From an uncultured Collinsella sp. (lineage in GTDB: Bacteria > Actinomycetota > Coriobacteriia > Coriobacteriales > Coriobacteriaceae), in NCBI GenBank assembly GCA_900553935.1, contig USFK01000098.1, forward strand, positions 1 through 6,032: a DNA stretch of 6,032 bases, in the 5' to 3' direction. The notes beneath the pieces were generated by a model that saw only the letters and a program-made list of their open reading frames with translations, did not search any database and had not been told where the DNA came from. The position numbers were made by a program, and so were the translations under genes. Below are positions 1 through 4,891 of the stretch, piece by piece; position 1 is the first letter of the stretch, and every line of letters starts with the position of its first letter.

Positions 1-50
1 AAAGCCGGTGTTGGCGGTGATTTTTTCTTGTCTGACGGTGAAAGGTGTGA
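1..50. other. Sequence upstream of the mfd break, not Mfd-coding
   Basis: In intact Mfd the residues just before the visible fragment should read like 'VLVCTTIIETGVD'. None of the three forward frames of these 50 bases gives that. Frame 3 has stops at 18-20, 33-35, 39-41 and 48-50; frame 2 gives VLAVIFSCLTVKGV; frame 1 gives KAGVGGDFFLSDGERCET. Only the last few bases (GGTGTG, 44-49) could still encode G-V, and joining them to the Mfd frame would require removing one base near A50. The stretch is probably foreign to mfd. I cannot identify it. Confidence 0.6.
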
Positions 51-893
51 GACAACGCGTGCGCCAACACGCTTATCATCGAGGACTCGCAGCGCTTGGG
101 CCTGGCGCAGCTTTACCAGCTCAAGGGCCGTGTGGGTCGTTCTGCCACGCAGGCCTACGCGTACTTTATGTTCCCGGGCGAGCTGCCGCTCACCGAGGAG
201 GCCACGGCGCGCCTGACCGCGCTTTCCGAGTTCCAGGACCTGGGCAGCGGCATGCGCATCGCCATGCGCGACCTGGAGATCCGCGGCGCCGGCTCGCTCA
301 TGGGCGCCGAGCAGCACGGCAACCTGTCGAGCGTGGGCTTTGACCTGTTTACGCAGATGCTGGGCCAGGCAGTGGCCGAGGCGCGCGGCGATGACGATGC
401 CGGCGTGGAGGCGGCGAGCGTGGGCATTAACCTGCCGGCCGACTACTTCTTGTCCGAGGAGTACCTGCCGGCGGTGGACCAGCGCGTGCTCGTGTACCGC
501 AAGCTCGCGGCGGCCGAGGACCTGGAGAGTATCGACGAGGTACAGGAGGAGACCGAGGCCGCGCATGGCGAGCTGCCGCTGGCGGGACTCAACCTGTTCA
601 ACCGCGCGCGCATCCGCATTCGCGGCGAGCGCCTGGGGCTCGAGAGTGTCACGCTCAGCGGTGGTCGCATTACCTTCTTGGGCGTCGACGTGCCCAAGAA
701 GGTGGCGTTTGAGCTTAAGACTCGCTATGGCGCGGTGAACTTCCCCAAGAGCCACAAGCTGTCGGTGCCCTACAAGGCGGGCGCCGGTGCGGGCAGCGGC
801 CTGGGTCGCGGTCTCGACGCCAACGACGGCACCGGCCCCGTGGCAGCCGCGCTCATGCTACTGCAGCAATTGGGCGCGAGCGATGATGACTAA
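51..893 (+). CDS. mfd: Transcription-repair coupling factor Mfd, C-terminal part (5' partial or broken)
   Basis: Mfd is an ATP-driven DNA translocase that removes RNA polymerase stalled at DNA lesions and recruits UvrA for nucleotide excision repair. About 280 residues are visible. They begin just before helicase motif VI (Q-L-K-G-R-V-G-R, nt 117-140), continue through the translocation (TRG) region (EFQDLGSGMRIAMRDLEIRG, then GSLMGAEQHG), and end in the C-terminal regulatory D7 (TRCF) domain, starting near LPADYFLSEEYLP. The natural TAA stop is at 891-893. The first residues read D-N-A-C-A-N-T-L-I-I-E-D, which fits the expected stretch after 'ETG[IV]D'. Frame 3 then hits TGA at 48-50, and further in-frame stops lie upstream, so no start codon belongs to this fragment. 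Family members exceed 1,000 residues, so roughly three quarters of the protein is missing. Family identity is secure. Whether the gene is truncated in the cell or only by the contig edge is not known. Confidence 0.93.
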   Translation, partial: DNACANTLIIEDSQRLGLAQLYQLKGRVGRSATQAYAYFMFPGELPLTEEATARLTALSEFQDLGSGMRIAMRDLEIRGAGSLMGAEQHGNLSSVGFDLFTQMLGQAVAEARGDDDAGVEAASVGINLPADYFLSEEYLPAVDQRVLVYRKLAAAEDLESIDEVQEETEAAHGELPLAGLNLFNRARIRIRGERLGLESVTLSGGRITFLGVDVPKKVAFELKTRYGAVNFPKSHKLSVPYKAGAGAGSGLGRGLDANDGTGPVAAALMLLQQLGASDDD

Positions 894-909
894 CAAGTAG
901 GGGGCGTAG

Positions 910-941
910 CGGGGCATAGCTACCAGTTGTTCTTTGCCCCG
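910..941 (+). other. Weak hairpin in the mfd-PAP2 gap
   Basis: CGGGGCA (910-916) is the exact reverse complement of TGCCCCG (935-941), with an 18-base loop and no following T-run. It lies 17 bases past the mfd stop in the 88-base gap. It could contribute to ending mfd transcription but does not look like a standard intrinsic terminator. Confidence 0.3.
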
Positions 942-981
942 TCACCTCGCAGGTTGATTCCAGCCCCATCGAAAGGAAAGC

Positions 982-1845
982 ATGTTCGGGTACATCTACA
1001 AGAAAGACGCCGCTGCTATTGTGGTTGTCCTTGCCCTTTGCCTGGGCTTGGGCACCTTTTTCGATTATCAGATCTCGAGCGCGCTGTTCAACATCGGTAG
1101 CATGTACGGCCGCTTTATCGAGGCCGCCGGCGAGCTGCCGTTTGAGCTGACGGCGAGCGTCGCAGGCGTTATGCTCGTGCGCTCGGCACGCCCCGATTCC
1201 AAGACGAGCAAGTGGCTCGCCGTGCTCGGCATCCTTGTCAACGTTGGCCTGGCCGGCTATGAGATCGTTTCGTCTCTGAAGGTTGGCGGCAAACTCATCG
1301 CGGCTCAGTTGGTGCTGACGTTTGTACTGGCCATCGTCGCCAACCTTATCGTCTATCGCCTCACGCGCGACACCGACCCCGACGAGCTCACACGTTGGGC
1401 GTTGATGGTGCTGGCCGTGTGGACCGCTCAAGCCATCATCCTTAACGTGGTTGTCAAGCCGCTGTGGTCGCGCCCACGCATGCGCGTGATCGAGGTCACG
1501 CCGGGGCTCAATTTTCAGCCGTGGTGGGTGATCGGCAACCCCGACAAGTGGGCCTATATCGCCGCCGGCGTGATCAAGGACGGGTTCAAGTCGTTTGCGA
1601 GCGGGCACACGGCGCATGCGGCGATCGGCCTTATGCTCGCCGGGCTTCCCGCGGCAGCCTTTATGGAAAAGCCGTCACGCCGCCGTGTGGTCTTTTGGAC
1701 GGCGGCTGTGATCGCGGCGCTCGTCGCGCTTGGCCGCATCGTGATCGGTGCACACTTTTTGAGCGATGTGAGCTGCGGTTTTGCTCTGGTACTGGCACTT
1801 GAGTGCCTTGCCGCGCGCATTGCCTATCCGGGCGGCGTACAATAG
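982..1845 (+). CDS. PAP2-family membrane phosphatase
   Basis: This 287-residue polytopic membrane protein has about six to eight hydrophobic segments (roughly residues 12-27, 55-68, 78-96, 105-127, 139-158, 213-228, 236-257 and 262-282). The three PAP2 signature motifs are present. Motif 1 is K159-x6-R166, where the usual following Pro is Met167 (RPRM). Motif 2 is A-S207-G208-H209. Motif 3 is G-R252-x5-H258-x3-D262, with Gly in place of the usual Ser. In this family H209 and H258 act in phosphoryl transfer. Known members dephosphorylate lipid phosphates such as phosphatidate, phosphatidylglycerophosphate or undecaprenyl pyrophosphate; the substrate here cannot be read from the sequence. The extra N-terminal membrane region makes it longer than minimal PAP2 proteins. 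The ATG at 982 is preceded by GAAAGGAAAG (971-980), a good ribosome binding site. The next gene starts 45 bases after the stop, so cotranscription with it is plausible. Confidence 0.88.
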   Translation: MFGYIYKKDAAAIVVVLALCLGLGTFFDYQISSALFNIGSMYGRFIEAAGELPFELTASVAGVMLVRSARPDSKTSKWLAVLGILVNVGLAGYEIVSSLKVGGKLIAAQLVLTFVLAIVANLIVYRLTRDTDPDELTRWALMVLAVWTAQAIILNVVVKPLWSRPRMRVIEVTPGLNFQPWWVIGNPDKWAYIAAGVIKDGFKSFASGHTAHAAIGLMLAGLPAAAFMEKPSRRRVVFWTAAVIAALVALGRIVIGAHFLSDVSCGFALVLALECLAARIAYPGGVQ

Positions 1846-1890
1846 CTCCGTTTGAATCATCTGGCCGATACCCGGTAAGAGAGGATTGCC

Positions 1891-2916
1891 ATGCTCGCGT
1901 TCAACAACGACTATTCCCACGGCGCACATCCGGCGGTGCTGCAGGCACTCGTCGACACCAATATGGAGCCGCAGCCCGGCTACGGTACCGATGCGCATAC
2001 CGAGCGCGCCAAGCAACTTATTCGCGAGGCTTGTCAGGCCCCCGATGCCGACGTGTTTTTTCTGGTGGGCGGCACGCAGGCCAACGCGACGGTGATTGAT
2101 ATGCTGCTTGCACCCTACGAGGGCGTCGTTGCTGCCGAGACTGGTCACGTCGCCTGCCACGAGGCGGGCGCCATCGAGTTTGGCGGCCACAAGGTGCTCA
2201 CCATCCCCGGCTACGAGGGCAAGATGCGCGCCGAGGACCTCGAGAACTATATCCAGGTATTCTACGAAAACGAGAGCTACGAGCACACGGTGTTCCCGGG
2301 TGCCGTGTACGTGAGTCTATCGACCGAGTACGGCACGCTGTACTCCAAGGCCGAGCTCGCGGCGATTCACGCGGTGTGCCAGAAGCGCGAGATTCCGCTG
2401 TTTGTGGACGGTGCTCGCCTGGCCTATGCGCTGGCGGCCGATGAGTGCGACATTACCCTGCCCGAGCTGGCACAGCTGTGCGACGTGTTCTACATCGGCG
2501 GCACCAAGTGCGGCGCACTCTGCGGCGAGGCTGTGGTGTTCTGCGGCATGCACGCTCCGGCTCACCCCATTCCGCGCATTAAGCAGCACGGCGCGCTGCT
2601 TGCCAAGGGCCGCCTGACGGGCGTGCAGTTTGAGGCGCTCTTTACCGATGGCCTGTATTTTGAGATTGGTCGCCAGGCGATTGAGACGGCCCAGGCGCTT
2701 CGTCGCGTGCTGCACGAGCGCGGCTACCAGTTCTTCTTGGAGACGCCGACGAATCAGCAGTTTGTGATTCTGTCCAACGAGGACATGGCCCGCATTCGCG
2801 AGCATGCGGCGATCGAGTACTGGGAAAAGTACGACGATACCCACACGGTGGTGCGTTTTTGCACCAGCTGGGCCACGACGCAGGAGGATATCGACGCGTT
2901 GGCGGCTGTCCTGTAG
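1891..2916 (+). CDS. Threonine aldolase-type PLP enzyme (beta-eliminating lyase family)
   Basis: This 341-residue cytosolic fold-type I PLP enzyme matches low-specificity L-threonine aldolase, which cleaves threonine or allo-threonine to glycine and acetaldehyde. Visible landmarks are the N-terminal F-N-N-D-Y-S-H-G-A-H-P segment, the phosphate-binding G60-G61-T62-Q63-A64-N65 loop, H86 in ETGHVACHEAG (expected to stack on the PLP ring), D173 and R176 in FVDGAR, and the Schiff-base lysine K206 in YIGGTKCGAL. R322 in VVRFCTSWAT is the likely substrate-carboxylate contact. Length is normal for the family and all key residues are present. The ATG at 1891 has AAGAGAGG (1877-1884) six bases upstream. 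A strong terminator follows the stop by 18 bases, so the transcription unit ends here. The exact amino-acid substrate is inferred from the family; related beta-hydroxy-amino-acid aldolases look very similar. Confidence 0.9.
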   Translation: MLAFNNDYSHGAHPAVLQALVDTNMEPQPGYGTDAHTERAKQLIREACQAPDADVFFLVGGTQANATVIDMLLAPYEGVVAAETGHVACHEAGAIEFGGHKVLTIPGYEGKMRAEDLENYIQVFYENESYEHTVFPGAVYVSLSTEYGTLYSKAELAAIHAVCQKREIPLFVDGARLAYALAADECDITLPELAQLCDVFYIGGTKCGALCGEAVVFCGMHAPAHPIPRIKQHGALLAKGRLTGVQFEALFTDGLYFEIGRQAIETAQALRRVLHERGYQFFLETPTNQQFVILSNEDMARIREHAAIEYWEKYDDTHTVVRFCTSWATTQEDIDALAAVL

Positions 2917-2934
2917 CCTGATGTAATGACGAGG

Positions 2935-2978
2935 GGCCGCCCTGCGCCTGAGCTTGGCGCAGGGCGGCCTTTGCTTTT
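2935..2978 (+). terminator. Strong intrinsic terminator after the aldolase gene
   Basis: GGCCGCCCTGCGCC (2935-2948) pairs perfectly with GGCGCAGGGCGGCC (2956-2969), giving a 14-bp GC-rich stem with a 7-base loop. It is followed by TTTGCTTTT (2970-2978), an interrupted T-tract. It begins 18 bases after the aldolase stop codon and ends 16 bases before the GNAT start codon. Confidence 0.9.
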
Positions 2979-2990
2979 GGGGGAGAAGGG
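2979..2990 (+). promoter_or_regulatory. Ribosome binding site deciding the GNAT start
   Basis: The purine-rich run GGGGGAGAAGGG ends 4 bases before the ATG at 2995. It supports that start over the in-frame ATG at 2926, which lies upstream of and reads through the terminator stem and has no Shine-Dalgarno sequence. The ATG at 3004 is a less likely alternative. Confidence 0.75.
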
Positions 2991-2994
2991 TTGT

Positions 2995-3585
2995 ATGACC
3001 GAGATGTCCGAGCCGACGATTCGCCTGGCGACGCCCGATGATGCGCCGGCGTTGCTTGCCATCTATGAGCCGTATGTGCGCCAGACGGCGATTACCTGCG
3101 AATACAAGGTGCCGAGCGTTGAGGAGTTCGCCGGGCGCATCGAGCGTACGCTCAAGCGCTATCCATATTTGGTGATGGAGCTGGACGGGCGTCCGGTGGG
3201 CTACGCCTATGTGAGCGCGCTCAACAGCCGCGAGGCGTACGACTGGTCGGTCGAGACGTCGATCTACCTGGCGCGCGATGTGCGCCATGGCGGGCTGGGC
3301 CGCAAGCTGCATGACGCGCTCAGGCAGTGCCTGATCGCGATGGGCATCACCAACATGTGCGCCCTCATCGCCGTGCCGCACGACAAGGACGACGAGTACC
3401 TGACGCACAACAGCCAGGACTTCCATGCTCATATGGGGTATCGCCTGGTGGGCGCTTTCGACCGCTGCGCTCAGAAGTTCGGTCGCTGGTACGACATGTG
3501 CTGGATGGAGCTGGTTCTAGCCGAGCGCGTCCCTAACCAACCCAAGCCAACCTGGTTCCCCGACCTCCCCAAACCTACCATTTAG
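2995..3585 (+). CDS. GNAT-family N-acetyltransferase, phosphinothricin-acetyltransferase-like
   Basis: This 196-residue soluble GNAT transfers an acetyl group from acetyl-CoA to an amino group. The N-terminus (I-R-L-A-T-P-D-D-A-P-A-L) is the usual GNAT beta1-alpha1 start. The acetyl-CoA pyrophosphate loop is R97-H-G-G100-L-G102, fitting RxxGxG. The segments AYDWSVETSIYL (81-92), HNSQDFHAHMGY (138-149) and FDRCAQKFGRWYDM (155-168) match the phosphinothricin/methionine-sulfoximine acetyltransferase subgroup. Many subgroup members act on amino-acid analogues as detoxifying enzymes, so the true substrate is unknown and a resistance label would be over-reading. The C-terminal tail (V-P-N-Q-P-K-P-T-W-F-P-D-L) is proline-rich and ends directly at the start of repeat-like intergenic DNA. 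The gene sits just behind a strong terminator, so it needs its own promoter, perhaps inside the aldolase gene, or read-through. Confidence 0.88.
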   Translation: MTEMSEPTIRLATPDDAPALLAIYEPYVRQTAITCEYKVPSVEEFAGRIERTLKRYPYLVMELDGRPVGYAYVSALNSREAYDWSVETSIYLARDVRHGGLGRKLHDALRQCLIAMGITNMCALIAVPHDKDDEYLTHNSQDFHAHMGYRLVGAFDRCAQKFGRWYDMCWMELVLAERVPNQPKPTWFPDLPKPTI

Positions 3586-3688
3586 GGACAGGTTTATTTT
3601 GGCTGTCTTGTGGCATCAAATCGCCGCAAGAAGCGCGGCGTTCGTACGCTATTTTGACTTGGATTGTCCCCTCGGCACGCCTTGCGAG

Positions 3689-3812
3689 CTAAGTGAGTAG
3701 ACTTTTTGGCGCAGGCTGACCACAAAGCGTTTCTGCCTTAGTAAAACTGCAGGTCACAGAGGTGGCTGTTATTGGCTGTGCTCGGCAGGTCGCGAAAAGT
3801 CTACTCACTTAG
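3689..3812. repeat. 124-bp element bounded by 18-bp perfect inverted repeats
   Basis: CTAAGTGAGTAGACTTTT (3689-3706) is the exact reverse complement of AAAAGTCTACTCACTTAG (3795-3812). The 88 bases between hold no open reading frame of note. Pairing stops abruptly outside the arms (G3688 against G3813). I see no obvious direct target duplication at the flanks. An exact 18-bp match at this spacing is unlikely by chance. It could be a small non-autonomous mobile element, a dispersed intergenic palindrome or a protein-binding pair. I cannot tell which from one copy. Confidence 0.8.
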
Positions 3813-3877
3813 GTTTACGGTGCTGGATATTCTGAGCAGGAACAGTTGAGTTTGGACGGCGCGTATTGCCAGGCGAT

Positions 3878-3900
3878 GCCGGCACTTGCGCCATGCCGGC
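3878..3900. other. GC-rich hairpin downstream of the GntR-type gene
   Basis: GCCGGCA (3878-3884) pairs with TGCCGGC (3894-3900) around a 9-base loop. It lies 64 bases beyond the stop of the minus-strand regulator gene. On neither strand is it followed by a clear T-run (the plus side reads TTGAGATTTAATAAAA), so it is at most a weak terminator. Confidence 0.35.
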
Positions 3901-3963
3901 TTGAGATTTAATAAAAACCACAGGTAAAACGTTTATTAGGTACATTTTGCCTCGTTTGGTGCG

Positions 3964-4686
3964 CTAGCCGATGGGCTCTGTGTATTTGGCGCGGTCGGTG
4001 CGTTGGATACGCTTGGAGACATGGAGCGGGCGGCCGTCGGTGTCGTAGACGTAGTCGGTGATCAAGATCAACGCCTGCCCACGCTCAACGTTGAGCAAAA
4101 ACGCCTCGTTTTGTGAGGCATAGCACACCTCAAAGGTCTTATGTCCCTGTGCCGGCGCGCGATGGAATTCTTGGCGCAGCGTGGCGTAGAGCGAACCGTT
4201 GATATCGCGATCGATGAGTGCCTCGAAGCTCGGTGGTAGATAGGTGGTTTCCAGGCACAGTGGCGCATCGTCCAGATAACGCAGGCGGACAAGTTTGACG
4301 AGCTTGCTGCCCACGGCGGCATCGAAAAACTTGGCCACGTTGCCCGTTGCCTTGGCAAAGCCCGAGTCCACCGTGCGCGTGGTGGGCTTCATACCCTGGC
4401 CTTCGACCTGCTTGGTATAGCTCGAAAACACCAGGTTGTTCTCGTGGAGCGCCGGCGTGTCGACCACAAAGGCGCCGCGCCCGCGCTCGGTACGAATCAG
4501 GCCCTCGTCAACTAACACCTTAAGCGCGTGGCGCACGGTGCTGCGCGAAAGCCCCGATTTGTCCATGAGTTCCATCTCGGACGGCAGCTTGTCTCCGCAC
4601 GCGTAGATGCCGGCGGCGATGCGGTCACGCAGTGTACCCGCCAGACGCTCGTATTGGGCCAAGTTCTTTTTCGACGAAGTGCTCAT
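3964..4686 (-). CDS. GntR/HutC-family transcriptional regulator with UTRA ligand domain
   Basis: This 240-residue repressor-type regulator has an N-terminal winged helix-turn-helix at about residues 12-75. It shows the GntR signature G31-D-K-L-P-S-E, the recognition-helix region L-S-R-S-T-V-R-H-A-L (46-55) and the wing (R-T-E-R-G-R-G-A-F-V). Residues ~92-232 form a UTRA domain: R-Y-L-D-D-A-P-L-C-L-E-T-T-Y-L-P is the characteristic core, and DGRPLHVSKRIQRTDRAKY is the usual C-terminal strand region. UTRA domains usually sense phosphorylated sugars or related metabolites and release DNA when bound. The gene is divergent from the SIS-domain deglycase, with 205 bases between the start codons. TGTAT-containing tandem repeats sit just upstream of its own ATG (4684-4686) and near the deglycase start, suggesting autoregulation and control of the deglycase. 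The ribosome binding site is weak (AGGTTG on the minus strand) and overlaps the nearest repeat. Length is normal for the family. Confidence 0.9.
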   Translation of the reverse strand: MSTSSKKNLAQYERLAGTLRDRIAAGIYACGDKLPSEMELMDKSGLSRSTVRHALKVLVDEGLIRTERGRGAFVVDTPALHENNLVFSSYTKQVEGQGMKPTTRTVDSGFAKATGNVAKFFDAAVGSKLVKLVRLRYLDDAPLCLETTYLPPSFEALIDRDINGSLYATLRQEFHRAPAQGHKTFEVCYASQNEAFLLNVERGQALILITDYVYDTDGRPLHVSKRIQRTDRAKYTEPIG

Positions 4687-4691
4687 GTGAA

Positions 4692-4713
4692 CAACCTGTA
4701 TCTAACCTGTATG
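4692..4713. promoter_or_regulatory. Proximal operator candidate: tandem 11-bp repeats
   Basis: CAACCTGTATC (4692-4702) is followed directly by TAACCTGTATG (4703-4713), matching at 9 of 11 positions. The pair begins 5 bases upstream of the regulator's start codon and overlaps its ribosome binding region, which fits autorepression. A diverged third unit, AAGCATGTATC (4725-4735), lies in the same 11-base phase. Confidence 0.65.
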
Positions 4714-4830
4714 CTTACTGAACCAAGCATGTATCCAACATGACAACAAAACCGCTGATAATGGATTGCCGAAAACTTTACCAGCAAAATATCTAAGACA
4801 AATATAGCATACAACTAGTCGACATAACCA

Positions 4831-4852
4831 AAACATGTATGTAACTTGTATG
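4831..4852. promoter_or_regulatory. Distal operator candidate: tandem 11-bp repeats
   Basis: AAACATGTATG (4831-4841) is followed directly by TAACTTGTATG (4842-4852), the same unit type as at 4692-4713. It ends 39 bases before the deglycase ATG, a position suited to blocking transcription start or early elongation. An inverted copy, GCATACAA (4807-4814), complements TTGTATGC (4846-4853). Confidence 0.65.
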
Positions 4853-4891
4853 CCATCGAGAGCATCAAACGAGAAGAAAGGCTGATGCACG

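Larger units (their letters stand above)
3586..3963. other. Convergent intergenic region, 378 bases, no gene
   Basis: The region lies between the GNAT gene (+) and the GntR-type gene (-). I see no convincing coding frame or RNA gene. Its contents in order are: a weak AU-rich stem AAACCT/AGGTTT (3571-3576 with 3590-3595) followed by ATTTT (3596-3600), which may weakly terminate the GNAT transcript; GGGACA (3585-3590) with its complement TGTCCC (3665-3670), flanking a small hairpin CGCCGC/GCGGCG (3622-3627 with 3635-3640); a 124-bp element bounded by 18-bp inverted repeats (3689-3812); and a GC hairpin at 3878-3900. Base composition is less GC-rich than in the neighbouring genes, and the end nearest the GntR-type gene is AT-rich. 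Confidence 0.7.
4687..4891. promoter_or_regulatory. AT-rich divergent promoter and control region
   Basis: This 205-base gap lies between the divergent regulator and deglycase genes and is clearly more AT-rich than the coding DNA around it. It carries five TGTAT cores on the plus strand (4697, 4708, 4730, 4836, 4847) and one on the minus strand (ATACA, 4809-4813). A possible deglycase promoter is TTGCCG (4766-4771) with TATCTA (4790-4795), or a -10 at TATAGC (4803-4808); neither is convincing. No clear promoter was found for the regulator. Confidence 0.65.

Noticed and set aside
8..343. Frame-2 open frame (111 codons) at the left end as a separate small gene
   Set aside because: From about position 50 onward it is an out-of-frame reading of mfd, rich in Arg/Gly/Ala/His; only the first 14 codons lie outside mfd.
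853..1617. Minus-strand open frame (254 codons) opposite the PAP2 gene
   Set aside because: The plus strand encodes a coherent membrane phosphatase with catalytic motifs; the antisense product is charge-rich with no recognisable domain.
1675..2286. Minus-strand open frame (203 codons) across the PAP2-aldolase junction
   Set aside because: It overlaps two supported genes and the ribosome binding site between them, with no family resemblance.
2926..2994. Upstream ATG at 2926 as the GNAT start
   Set aside because: It lacks a Shine-Dalgarno sequence and would translate the intrinsic terminator; the family N-terminus begins near the ATG at 2995.
2317..3432. Minus-strand open frame (371 codons) spanning the aldolase, terminator and GNAT genes
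   Set aside because: It crosses a strong terminator and two clear plus-strand genes, and its Arg/His/Ala-rich product is typical of antisense shadows in GC-rich DNA.
3689..3812. CRISPR repeat or simple transcription terminator
   Set aside because: There are only two copies, in inverted orientation, with an 88-base interior. The loop is too long for an intrinsic terminator, and no cas genes are present.
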